Positions 1-5,270 of a stretch of 6,440 nt of DNA are shown piece by piece (positions within the stretch are counted from its first letter, which is position 1; each line of letters starts with the position of its first letter). The notes under the pieces were generated by a model that saw nothing but the letters and a program-made list of their open reading frames with translations, made no database searches and was not told the DNA's origin. The DNA comes from Trueperaceae bacterium (lineage in GTDB: Bacteria; Deinococcota; Deinococci; Deinococcales; Trueperaceae). The stretch is taken from positions 1 through 6,440 of the forward strand of contig JAGXHO010000139.1 of NCBI GenBank assembly GCA_024636105.1, read 5' to 3'. The translations under genes were made by a program, and so were the position numbers.

Positions 1-948
1 GCCGACGGCCTGCTCGGGGCCGTGACCGTAGGCGGGCACGCCGTTCTCGCCGATCACGTTGCTGATCTGGATCCGGTCGATGGCGTGGGCGATCGCGTAA
101 CGCACCGGCTCGGTCAGACGCGGGTGCTGGATGTTGCTCTCGAGGAACAGCGTGCGGAAGGTGGCCGTGCGGATGACGTCGAGGCCGGGGGTGCGCTCGA
201 TGATGCCCACCTGGTCGGCCGGGAGGCCGAAGGCCATGTCGATCTCGCCGGTCAGGAGCGCGAGCGCGCGGGCGCTCTCGTCGGGGATCGCCTGGAAGAC
301 GACGCGATCGACGCCGGCGCCGACCTCACCCCAGTAGTTGTCGTTGCGCTCGACGACAACGCGCTCGCCGGGCTCCCAGCTGACGAACTGGAAGGCGCCC
401 GTGCCTGAGGGCTGCTGGCCGTAGTTGGCCTCACCGACGGCCAGGTAGTGCTCCATGTCGACGATCATGAAGAGCGCCGCACCGAGGATGTTCAGGAAGA
501 TGAAGTTCGGCTCGTTGAGGGTGACGTCGAGGGTGTACTCGTCGACCACGTTCAGCGACTCGAAGGCGGTGAGCAGGCCGGCGGCGACGCCCGGGCGCTC
601 GGGGTCGAGCATGGTCTCGAAGTTCCACTTGACGACTTCGGCATTGAAGGCGTTGCCGGTGTGGAAGGTGACCCCTTCGCGCAGGAAGAAGCGCCAGGTG
701 CGGCCGTCGGGCTGGAGCTCCCAGCCGGTGGCGAGCATCGGCACCAGGTCGAGGTCGGGGCCGTAGCGCATGAGGCCTTCGTGGATCTGGTAGGTGACCT
801 CGGCCGTCAGGTTGTTCGCCTGGCGGAAGGGGTTCATGTCGCTCACGTCGCCGGCACGGCCGATCGTGAGCGTGGTCTGGGCGACGGCGAACCCTAGGAC
901 GAGCAGGGCGCCGAGCGCGACGAGCAGCTTGCGAAACGTACGGTTCAT
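1..948 (-). CDS. ABC transporter solute-binding protein, family 5 (peptide/nickel/opine type), N-terminal part
   Basis: Extracytoplasmic binding protein that delivers a solute to an ABC permease. The frame is open for 316 codons from ATG at 948 to the left edge; the C-terminal part (the family is usually about 500-550 aa) and any permease genes lie outside. Residues 1-23 form a signal peptide: basic Arg3/Arg6/Lys7, hydrophobic core 8-22, then Ala21-Val22-Ala23 before Gln24. There is no lipobox Cys, so export should be by signal peptidase I as a soluble periplasmic protein. Family 5 hallmarks are the block around 84-111 (TWRFFLREGVTFHTG, then a Val-Lys-Trp-Asn-Phe segment) and PSGTGAF at 180-186. 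An AGGAGG ribosome site at 957-962, 8 nt upstream, fixes the start. It has its own promoter and operator upstream. Family 5 members bind peptides, opines, nickel or oligosaccharides, and the ligand cannot be read here. Confidence 0.93.
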   Translation of the reverse strand, partial: MNRTFRKLLVALGALLVLGFAVAQTTLTIGRAGDVSDMNPFRQANNLTAEVTYQIHEGLMRYGPDLDLVPMLATGWELQPDGRTWRFFLREGVTFHTGNAFNAEVVKWNFETMLDPERPGVAAGLLTAFESLNVVDEYTLDVTLNEPNFIFLNILGAALFMIVDMEHYLAVGEANYGQQPSGTGAFQFVSWEPGERVVVERNDNYWGEVGAGVDRVVFQAIPDESARALALLTGEIDMAFGLPADQVGIIERTPGLDVIRTATFRTLFLESNIQHPRLTEPVRYAIAHAIDRIQISNVIGENGVPAYGHGPEQAVG

Positions 949-1033
949 GCAGCGAACCTCCTGGAGAGAGCGTGCCAGCGAAACGTCGGGGGCGGCGCGG
1001 GCGATGCGACGATCGGAACTCGCCTGCGTCATC

Positions 1034-1053
1034 ATGCTGAAACCGCGTTTCAC
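1034..1053 (+). repeat. 20-bp exact repeat, copy A (other copy at 3229-3248)
   Basis: ATGCTGAAACCGCGTTTCAC is found identically here and at 3229-3248, in the same orientation. Identity includes the non-palindromic flanks (ATGC on one side, C on the other). Both copies precede minus-strand genes. The likely explanation is a conserved operator whose contacts extend beyond the core palindrome. Confidence 0.9.
1038..1052. promoter_or_regulatory. Palindromic IclR-type operator, copy 1 (upstream of the solute-binding protein gene)
   Basis: TGAAAC-CGC-GTTTCA: perfect 6-bp arms around a 3-bp centre, extended by a matching CAT/ATG pair at 1033-1035 and 1055-1057. It lies about 90 bp upstream of the binding-protein ATG and just downstream of the start point expected from the promoter at 1066-1094. 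A bound repressor here would block initiation or early elongation. The shape matches IclR/KdgR-family operators, and an IclR-family gene lies at 3389-4198. Assignment to that regulator is inference from proximity and from three matching sites. Confidence 0.8.
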
Positions 1054-1065
1054 TATGCGAAGGAC

Positions 1066-1094
1066 AGCCTAGCGGCTGAAGGGTGGCGTGTCAA
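1066..1094 (-). promoter_or_regulatory. Sigma-70-type promoter for the solute-binding protein gene
   Basis: On the minus strand a perfect -35 box TTGACA (1094-1089) is followed after exactly 17 nt by TAGGCT (1071-1066, 3 of 6 matches to TATAAT, with the key first T, A and last T). The expected start is near 1059, giving a leader of about 110 nt that contains the operator at 1038-1052. The promoter separates the binding-protein gene from the dehydrogenase operon, though read-through remains possible. Confidence 0.6.
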
Positions 1095-1099
1095 TCGAG

Positions 1100-1133
1100 G
1101 CCGGGTTCACCGAACGTACACGGTGCGGCCGGC
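1100..1133 (-). terminator. Hairpin after the hydroxyacid dehydrogenase gene, possible terminator
   Basis: Symmetrical stem-loop: GCCGG (1100-1104) pairs with CCGGC (1129-1133), CACCG (1108-1112) with CGGTG (1121-1125), with a 3x3 internal loop and an 8-nt apical loop. It begins 10 nt past the stop codon of the dehydrogenase gene and ends just before the -35 box of the next promoter, which is where a terminator would be expected. No T-tract follows, so it may only slow transcription or stabilise the mRNA 3' end. Confidence 0.4.
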
Positions 1134-1143
1134 GACTCCGGCG

Positions 1144-2172
1144 TCAGTACTGGCGCTCTGGGTCGTACACGTTGCGGAGCGGCTCCCCGGCACGGAACCG
1201 GCGCAGGTTCGCGAGGAAGAGGTCGGTCAAGCGCTCGTTCTCGCGCACGGACGTGCTCGCCGAGTGGGGGAAGACGATGACGTCGTCGCGCGACCAGAGC
1301 GGGTGCCCCTCGGGGAGCGGCTCGACCGGGGTCACGTCGAGGACGGCGCCCGCCAGTGGGCCGTGGTCGAGGGCGTCGAGCAGCGCCTGCTCCTCGACCA
1401 GCGTGCCGCGGCCGATGTTGATGAGCACGCTGCCGGGCTTCATGGCTGCGAACGCGCCGGCGTCCATCATGCCGACGGTCTCGCGCGTGTGCGGAGCGAT
1501 GAGGACCACGTAGTCGGCATCCGCGATCATCGCGTGCAGGTCGCGCCAGGCGTAGAGCTCGTCGACACCAAGCCCTTCGGCGGTAAACCCTTCGGTGGTG
1601 CGCTTGGTGCCGAGCACGCGCGCCCCCATCGTGCGCGCCATCCGAGCCACCTCGCGGCCGATGCTGCCGAGCCCGACGATCGCGACCGTCGCCGCGCCCA
1701 GCTCGCCGCCCACGAAGCGCTTCCACACCCCCTCGCGCTGCTGCTTGCGCGCGATCGGGTAGCCCTTGGCGAAGGCGAGCATCCCCCACAGCACGAACTC
1801 CGCTAGTGGCTTCGCGTGGACGCCGGCCGCGGTCGTCAGGACGGTGGACGGGCGATGCAGACCGTGCTTCTCGACGAACTGGCCGATCCCGGCGCTCGTC
1901 GCCTGCACCCAGCGCACGCCGGCGCCGTCCGACAAGAGGCTCTTCGGGTCGGTGTAGTCGAAGTCGAACAGGACGTCGGCTTCGCGCATGAGCCCGGCCC
2001 ACTCGGCGCGCTGGTCGGCGTCTCGGGTGACCGGGTGGCCGCCGTGGTCGGCGACGTAGCGCGGTGCGGGGATGAGATCGGGGCGGTACTGGACCGACAC
2101 TGACGGGTCGCTGGCAGCGATGCGCTCGACCAGCTCGGGCTCCAAGTAGCTGCAGATCAGGACGTTGGTCAC
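1144..2172 (-). CDS. D-2-hydroxyacid dehydrogenase (NAD(P)-dependent, GhrA/SerA fold family)
   Basis: Cytoplasmic oxidoreductase interconverting 2-oxoacids and D-2-hydroxyacids; 342 aa, normal family length. The Rossmann domain sits inside the substrate domain: dinucleotide motif GLGSIG at 167-172, and GVHAKPLAEFVLWGMLA (117-133), the usual helix before it. The catalytic triad is complete: Arg255 in INIGRGTLV, Glu284 in DVTPVEPLPEGHPLW, His303 in FPHSAS. After the second beta strand, where NAD-specific enzymes carry Asp, it reads Thr-Lys-Arg (189-191), which suggests NADP(H) preference. The start is GTG at 2172, with GAGGAG (2181-2186) 8 nt upstream and the first beta strand following at once. 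It lies 21 nt downstream of the SDR gene, hence same operon. Likely substrates range from glyoxylate/hydroxypyruvate to sugar-derived 2-keto acids; the exact one cannot be determined. Confidence 0.93.
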   Translation of the reverse strand: MTNVLICSYLEPELVERIAASDPSVSVQYRPDLIPAPRYVADHGGHPVTRDADQRAEWAGLMREADVLFDFDYTDPKSLLSDGAGVRWVQATSAGIGQFVEKHGLHRPSTVLTTAAGVHAKPLAEFVLWGMLAFAKGYPIARKQQREGVWKRFVGGELGAATVAIVGLGSIGREVARMARTMGARVLGTKRTTEGFTAEGLGVDELYAWRDLHAMIADADYVVLIAPHTRETVGMMDAGAFAAMKPGSVLINIGRGTLVEEQALLDALDHGPLAGAVLDVTPVEPLPEGHPLWSRDDVIVFPHSASTSVRENERLTDLFLANLRRFRAGEPLRNVYDPERQY

Positions 2173-2180
2173 GCGATCGT

Positions 2181-2186
2181 CTCCTC
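2181..2186 (-). promoter_or_regulatory. Ribosome binding site fixing a GTG start for the hydroxyacid dehydrogenase
   Basis: GAGGAG on the minus strand ends 8 nt before GTG at 2172-2170. It makes GTG the start, giving a protein that begins MTNVLICSYL, directly with the first beta strand. It lies within the 21-nt gap after the SDR stop codon, so the two genes are translated independently from one message. Confidence 0.75.
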
Positions 2187-2193
2187 GGGCGCG

Positions 2194-3018
2194 TCAGCCG
2201 CGCGCGCGGCCCGTGACCCAGTCGTAGCGAACGTCCTCGTCGACGATCTCGTGACCGGCGCGGGTGCCGACCCCGCCGCCACCGTCGACGGCGTAGACCG
2301 CGCCGGTGACGTAGCTCGAGGCGTCCGACGCCAGCCACAGGACCAGGTTGCCGACCTCTTCCGGCTCCCCGGCGCGCGCCAGCGGGAGGGTGGGGATGCG
2401 CGAGGCGAGCCCTTTCGCCATGCTCGGCGGCAGCGGCTTCGGCTGGGTGTCGATGAGGCCGGGGCTGACGCAGTTCACCAAGACGTCGTGGACCGCGAGC
2501 TCGATCGCTGCCACGCGGGTGAAGCTCTCGGTGGCCGCGCGGCTGCTGGCGTACGCCGCGGCGCCGGCGGAGCCGCGCTTGGTCACGCCCGACGAGAAGT
2601 TGATGATGCGCCCGCCGCGACCCTGGGCCACCAGCACGCGACCGGCCGCCTGGGTCATCAGGAAGGTGCCGCGGCAGTTCACGGCGTAGACCGTGTCCCA
2701 AACGGAGGCCCTCTCCTCCAGCAACGCTTCGTGCGGCGCGACGGCCGCGTTGTTGACGCAGACGTCGAGGCGACCGAAGCGCTCGGTCGCCGTGGCGACG
2801 ATCTGCTCGGCGCCCGCCTCCGTGCTGACGTCGCCGGCGACGGCGACGACGCGGTCGCCGTGGGGCGCGCAGGACTCGGCCAGGCCCTCGGCGTCGCGGT
2901 CGGCGGCGACGACGCGCGCACCGGCGGCGACGAACTGGCCGACCATCGCGCGACCGACGCCGCGCGCGGCTCCGGTGACGATGACCACGCGATCGGAGAA
3001 GTCGTAGGACACGTTCAT
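2194..3018 (-). CDS. Short-chain dehydrogenase/reductase (SDR) with an altered active-site motif (YxxxR)
   Basis: Classical SDR of 274 aa that would interconvert a secondary alcohol and a ketone. Seen: cofactor motif TGAARGVG (15-22), Asp40 at the end of the second strand (points to NAD(H)), Asp63 in GDVS, NNAA (89-92), catalytic-type Asn114, and Ser143 exactly 13 residues before Tyr156. The partner of Tyr156, normally Lys in YxxxK, is Arg160 (CGC, 2539-2541), in an otherwise standard helix (YASSRAATESFTRVAAIELA). PG at 186-187 and TGAVYAVDGG (238-247) are typical, then a C-terminal tail of about 25 residues extends past the usual end. ATG at 3018 is chosen because AAGGAG (3026-3031) lies 7 nt upstream and the Rossmann strand follows at once. 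First gene of the SDR-hydroxyacid dehydrogenase operon, divergent from the IclR gene. Substrate unknown; Lys-to-Arg may lower or change activity. Confidence 0.93.
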   Translation of the reverse strand: MNVSYDFSDRVVIVTGAARGVGRAMVGQFVAAGARVVAADRDAEGLAESCAPHGDRVVAVAGDVSTEAGAEQIVATATERFGRLDVCVNNAAVAPHEALLEERASVWDTVYAVNCRGTFLMTQAAGRVLVAQGRGGRIINFSSGVTKRGSAGAAAYASSRAATESFTRVAAIELAVHDVLVNCVSPGLIDTQPKPLPPSMAKGLASRIPTLPLARAGEPEEVGNLVLWLASDASSYVTGAVYAVDGGGGVGTRAGHEIVDEDVRYDWVTGRARG

Positions 3019-3089
3019 GGGTTCGCTCCTTCTAGGGTCGGGCGGGACGCGCTCGGCGTCCGTGCCCGGTGTCCGGGGTCCGGGTCGTA

Positions 3090-3141
3090 CGACGTCGCGG
3101 CCGGCACGGCGCAGCTGGGCGCGCGCGGCGCGACGTCGCGG
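3090..3141 (+). repeat. Pair of 11-bp direct repeats centred on GACGTC
   Basis: CGACGTCGCGG occurs at 3090-3100 and 3131-3141, 41 bp apart (close to four helical turns). Each copy is centred on a palindrome, and the second extends to the 12-bp palindrome CGCGACGTCGCG at 3129-3140. The pair lies in the leader of the SDR gene. It could be a second regulator site, but in such GC-rich DNA chance is a serious alternative. Confidence 0.35.
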
Positions 3142-3228
3142 TGGCGCCGGCGTCCCAATCCGAAGCGGCCCGGTTCCACCGAACCCCCCGCAGACCCCAG
3201 GACGCGATCGCACGACGAAGGTTAGCAT

Positions 3229-3248
3229 ATGCTGAAACCGCGTTTCAC
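3229..3248 (+). repeat. 20-bp exact repeat, copy B (other copy at 1034-1053)
   Basis: Identical to 1034-1053, including the flanks of the core palindrome and the orientation relative to the minus-strand gene it precedes (SDR here, solute-binding protein there). This shared orientation suggests the site serves the minus-strand SDR operon, possibly as well as the IclR gene. Confidence 0.9.
3233..3247. promoter_or_regulatory. Palindromic IclR-type operator, copy 2 (between SDR operon and IclR gene)
   Basis: TGAAAC-CGC-GTTTCA, identical to copy 1. It lies 214 bp before the SDR start and 141 bp before the IclR-family start, in the divergent region, the classic place for autoregulation of an IclR-family gene together with control of its neighbour operon. 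The adjoining palindrome AGCATATGCT (3224-3233) shares one base with it. Confidence 0.8.
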
Positions 3249-3388
3249 CCCCTTGGGTGCTCCGTCGGACAACGGACCACCGCGCGGCGGAGCGTGCCTG
3301 GTACCATCATCGGGAACGTTCGTCCAACCCATGACCTCGATCCGCGGCCGTCGCCCAGATCGGCCGCAGCAGCCAGGAGCCCCCGTTC

Positions 3389-4198
3389 ATGCGCAGCGAA
3401 GCCCCCACCGAACGCACGTCGATCGACGGCAAGTACACCGTCCAGATCCTCGCGCGCGCCATCCACGTGCTGGGCGCGCTCGCGGGGAGGGTCCGGGGGT
3501 GGAGCCTCGACGAGCTGGGTGCCTCGCTCGGCATCGCCAAGGCGTCGCTGCTGCGCATCCTGCGCACGCTCGAGGACGAGGGCGTGGTGCGCCGCGACGA
3601 CGACCAGTACTTCCTAGGTGCACGCGTTCTCGATTTCAGCCACGGATACCTCCGCGGCCTCGAGCTGACCGCCGTCGCGCGGCCGCTCATGGAAGACCTT
3701 GCCACGCGCACCGGCCAGACCATCAGCCTCGCGGTCCGCGACGGCCTCGAGATCGTCTACGTCGCGATCGAACGGGCGCAGCAGGACATCGGCATCCAGG
3801 GCGAGATCGGCGCGCGCCACCCAGCGAACGCCACGGCCCTCGGCAAGGTCCTGCTCGCAGGCCTCGACCCGGCAGAGGCGGCCGCGCTGGTCGCCGGGCG
3901 CGAACTGGTTCGCCTGACCCACCGCACGATCACCGACCCGGACGCGCTCCTGCGCCATCTGGACGTCGTGCGGCGGCAAGGGTTCGCGGTGGACGACGAG
4001 GAGCGCGGCATCGGCATCCGCTGCGTCGCGGCGCCGGTGCGGCGCGCCGACGGCCGCGTGATCGGCGGGGTCAGCGTCGCCGGCCCCATCTTCCACATGA
4101 CCGAGGACGTGTTCCCGCGCTACCGCGAGTGGTTGCTCGAGGCCACCGCCCAGGCCTCGGCCCGCTTCGGCCACCCGCGCCCGCTCGTCGAAGCCTGA
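3389..4198 (+). CDS. IclR-family transcriptional regulator
   Basis: Ligand-responsive DNA-binding regulator, 269 aa, typical family length. The N-terminal winged helix-turn-helix spans about 17-75: a first helix TVQILARAIHVLGAL, then WSLDELGASLGIAKASLLRI leading into the recognition helix, and the wing near GVVRRDDDQYFLG. The C-terminal effector domain (about 80-262) shows HPANATALGKVLLAGLD (144-160) and GIGIRCVAAPVRRADGRVIGG (starting at 207), both hallmark IclR blocks lining the ligand pocket. ATG at 3389 is preceded by AGGAG (3375-3379) at 9 nt. The gene is divergent from the SDR operon and followed by the hydrolase-reductase operon. Three matching palindromes in the leaders of the neighbouring units make it the probable regulator of all three and of itself. 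Activator or repressor cannot be decided outright, but operator placement past two promoters favours repression. Ligand unknown. Confidence 0.95.
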   Translation: MRSEAPTERTSIDGKYTVQILARAIHVLGALAGRVRGWSLDELGASLGIAKASLLRILRTLEDEGVVRRDDDQYFLGARVLDFSHGYLRGLELTAVARPLMEDLATRTGQTISLAVRDGLEIVYVAIERAQQDIGIQGEIGARHPANATALGKVLLAGLDPAEAAALVAGRELVRLTHRTITDPDALLRHLDVVRRQGFAVDDEERGIGIRCVAAPVRRADGRVIGGVSVAGPIFHMTEDVFPRYREWLLEATAQASARFGHPRPLVEA

Positions 4199-4201
4199 GG
4201 A

Positions 4202-4238
4202 ACGACCCGGCGATCCGCCTTGCGGCGGGCGCGGTCGT
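4202..4238 (+). terminator. Hairpin after the IclR-family gene, possible terminator
   Basis: ACGACC (4202-4207) pairs with GGTCGT (4233-4238), and inside it CCGCC (4215-4219) pairs with GGCGG (4224-4228) around a TTGC loop. The structure starts 3 nt after the IclR stop codon. No T-tract follows, and the apical loop overlaps the -35 box of the next promoter, so termination is plausible but unproven. Confidence 0.35.
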
Positions 4239-4248
4239 CCCGTACACT
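4220..4248 (+). promoter_or_regulatory. Candidate promoter for the hydrolase-aldo/keto reductase operon
   Basis: TTGCGG (4220-4225) and TACACT (4243-4248, 4 of 6 matches to TATAAT) are separated by 17 nt. The predicted start near 4255 falls right before the operator at 4258-4272, the same promoter-then-operator order as at 1038-1094. The -35 matches only in its TTG. Confidence 0.45.
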
Positions 4249-4257
4249 CGCTCCTGT

Positions 4258-4272
4258 TGAAACATCGTTTCA
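4258..4272. promoter_or_regulatory. Palindromic IclR-type operator, copy 3 (upstream of the zinc hydrolase gene)
   Basis: TGAAAC-ATC-GTTTCA: the same perfect 6-bp arms as copies 1 and 2 with a different 3-bp centre and different flanks. The arms are therefore what is conserved, as expected of a dimeric repressor site. It lies 9 nt downstream of the -10 box and 45 nt before the hydrolase ATG. Confidence 0.8.
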
Positions 4273-4307
4273 CCTGTGCGGGCTTCGGGACTCCGGGGCC
4301 ACGCCCT

Positions 4308-4312
4308 GGAGG
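4308..4312 (+). promoter_or_regulatory. Ribosome binding site fixing ATG 4318 of the zinc hydrolase
   Basis: GGAGG (in CTGGAGGTCGCC) ends 5 nt before ATG 4318. It decides against the in-frame GTG at 4276, which lies only 3 nt past the operator and has no ribosome site. Confidence 0.8.
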
Positions 4313-4317
4313 TCGCC

Positions 4318-5244
4318 ATGCCCACGTCCACCCTCCGCTCCGCGCTCCGCTGGTCGAGCGCCGACCTTCCGCACGAACCCGCCACCGGCAGCGTGCCGCT
4401 GCGCTGGGCCGAGGTCGGCGAGCGCGGTCCGCTCGCGGTCGTCACGTGCGGCATCCACGGCGACGAGGGCCCGTGGGGGGCGCTCGCGGTGCAGCGCGTC
4501 CTCGACCGCCCGCTCGCCGAGTTGACCGGTCGCCTGCGGGTCGTGCTGGCCGCCAACCCGACCGCCGTCGCCGCCGACCGGCGCGGGTCGCCGCTCGACC
4601 ACCTCGACCTCAACCGGTACTTCCCCGGCAACGCCGACGGCTCGCACACCGAACGCCTCGGCGCGGTGCTCACCACCGTCACCGAGGGTGCGGACGCGCT
4701 CGTCGATCTGCACGGCGGTGGCAGTTGGTGCGTCAACGCCTTCACCTTCCGCTTCCCGGGCTCGGAGGACCTCGCCGACGCGATCGGCGCCCCCTTCGTG
4801 GTCGACATGCCGCTCCGCTCCGGCCACCTCGCCGGCATGGCCGCCGAACGCGGCGCCAGAGTCGTGGCGGTCGAGATGGGCGGCCGCTCGGTCGACGAGC
4901 TCACCTGGCGCGACCGGCTCGCCGACGGCGTCGACCGCGTTCTGGCGCACGTGGGCGTCTTGGCGCCGCGCCTCCCCGACCCAGCGCCCGCGCGCAAGGT
5001 CGAGGGCCTCACCGTCCTGCGTCCGTCGCGCGGCGGCGTCTACGTCCCCACCCTGCGCCAGGACGCGATCGGCACCATCGTGCCCGAGGGCACCGAGCTC
5101 GGCGTGTTGCGCGACCTGGGGACGATGGAGCCGGTCGAGACCTTCCGCGCACCCTTCGCGCAGACCGCGCTCATGCTGCTCCGCCCGCACGTGACCGTGC
5201 TCGAGGGCGGCGCGATGACCTTCGTGGTGGGGCGCCCGGCGTAG
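4318..5244 (+). CDS. Succinylglutamate desuccinylase/aspartoacylase (AstE/AspA)-family zinc hydrolase
   Basis: Zinc-dependent amide (or ester) hydrolase of the carboxypeptidase-like M14 superfamily, 308 aa, likely cytoplasmic. Zinc ligands are all present: His47 and Glu50 in CGIHGDE (44-50), His132 in DLHGG (130-134). NPTA (80-83) and DLNR (97-100), whose Arg binds the substrate carboxylate in relatives, are intact. Glu186 in AVEMGG is the candidate general-base Glu. From about 230 onward comes the beta-rich C-terminal domain (GGVYVP, then PEGTELGVLRDLG). Family members remove acyl groups from N-acyl amino acids (succinylglutamate, N-acetylaspartate, N-acetyldiaminobutyrate), but neither AstE nor the other Ast enzymes are otherwise evident here, so the exact substrate is open. 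First gene of an operon with the aldo/keto reductase, behind operator 3. Confidence 0.9.
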   Translation: MPTSTLRSALRWSSADLPHEPATGSVPLRWAEVGERGPLAVVTCGIHGDEGPWGALAVQRVLDRPLAELTGRLRVVLAANPTAVAADRRGSPLDHLDLNRYFPGNADGSHTERLGAVLTTVTEGADALVDLHGGGSWCVNAFTFRFPGSEDLADAIGAPFVVDMPLRSGHLAGMAAERGARVVAVEMGGRSVDELTWRDRLADGVDRVLAHVGVLAPRLPDPAPARKVEGLTVLRPSRGGVYVPTLRQDAIGTIVPEGTELGVLRDLGTMEPVETFRAPFAQTALMLLRPHVTVLEGGAMTFVVGRPA

Positions 5245-5270
5245 GCTCGGCGCACCCCCAGGAGGCCCCC

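Larger units (their letters stand above)
3219..3248 (-). promoter_or_regulatory. Weak candidate promoter for the SDR operon overlapping operator 2
   Basis: On the minus strand GTGAAA (3248-3243, 4 of 6 matches to TTGACA) is followed after 18 nt by TAACCT (3224-3219, 3 of 6 to TATAAT). The -35 would lie inside the operator at 3233-3247, so binding would exclude RNA polymerase. Box quality is low, and the resulting leader of nearly 200 nt is long. Confidence 0.2.
3019..3388. other. Divergent intergenic region between the SDR operon and the IclR-family gene
   Basis: 370 nt without a supported gene. It holds the operator at 3233-3247, a 10-bp palindrome AGCATATGCT touching it (3224-3233), and SDR ribosome-binding sequences at 3026-3031. 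The SDR-side half (3019-3220) is very GC-rich with strong inverted repeats, such as CCCGG-TGT-CCGGG (3065-3077), and a direct repeat (3090-3100, 3131-3141), so a long structured leader is possible. On the IclR side, TACCAT (3302-3307) resembles a -10 box, but I see no good -35 for it. AGGAG at 3375-3379 is the IclR ribosome site. Confidence 0.7.

Noticed and set aside
931..986. 9-bp direct repeat GCGAAACGT at 931-939 and 978-986, containing a GAAAC half-site
   Set aside because: Only half-sites without a second arm, and one copy is inside the coding sequence; most likely chance.
1091..2701. Long open frame of 536 codons on the minus strand
   Set aside because: It overlaps the dehydrogenase and SDR genes out of frame, is Arg/Gly/Pro-rich low-complexity sequence, and has no domain motif; it is an antisense/alternate-frame shadow of GC-rich codons.
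3019..3228. In-frame extension of the SDR to an ATG at 3228 (344 aa)
   Set aside because: The extra 70 residues are basic and compositionally unlike protein, the start would lie inside the operator region, and ATG 3018 has a good ribosome site and begins directly with the Rossmann strand.
4276..4317. GTG 4276 as the start of the zinc hydrolase
   Set aside because: It has no ribosome site, lies only 3 nt past the operator, and would add 14 residues not needed by the fold; ATG 4318 has GGAGG at 5 nt.
4257..5270. In-frame upstream extension of the aldo/keto reductase across the whole hydrolase gene
   Set aside because: It is the out-of-frame reading of the hydrolase (Arg/Pro/Gly-rich). The reductase has its own AGGAGG and ATG at 5271 and starts with a normal AKR N-terminus, so this is not a fusion.
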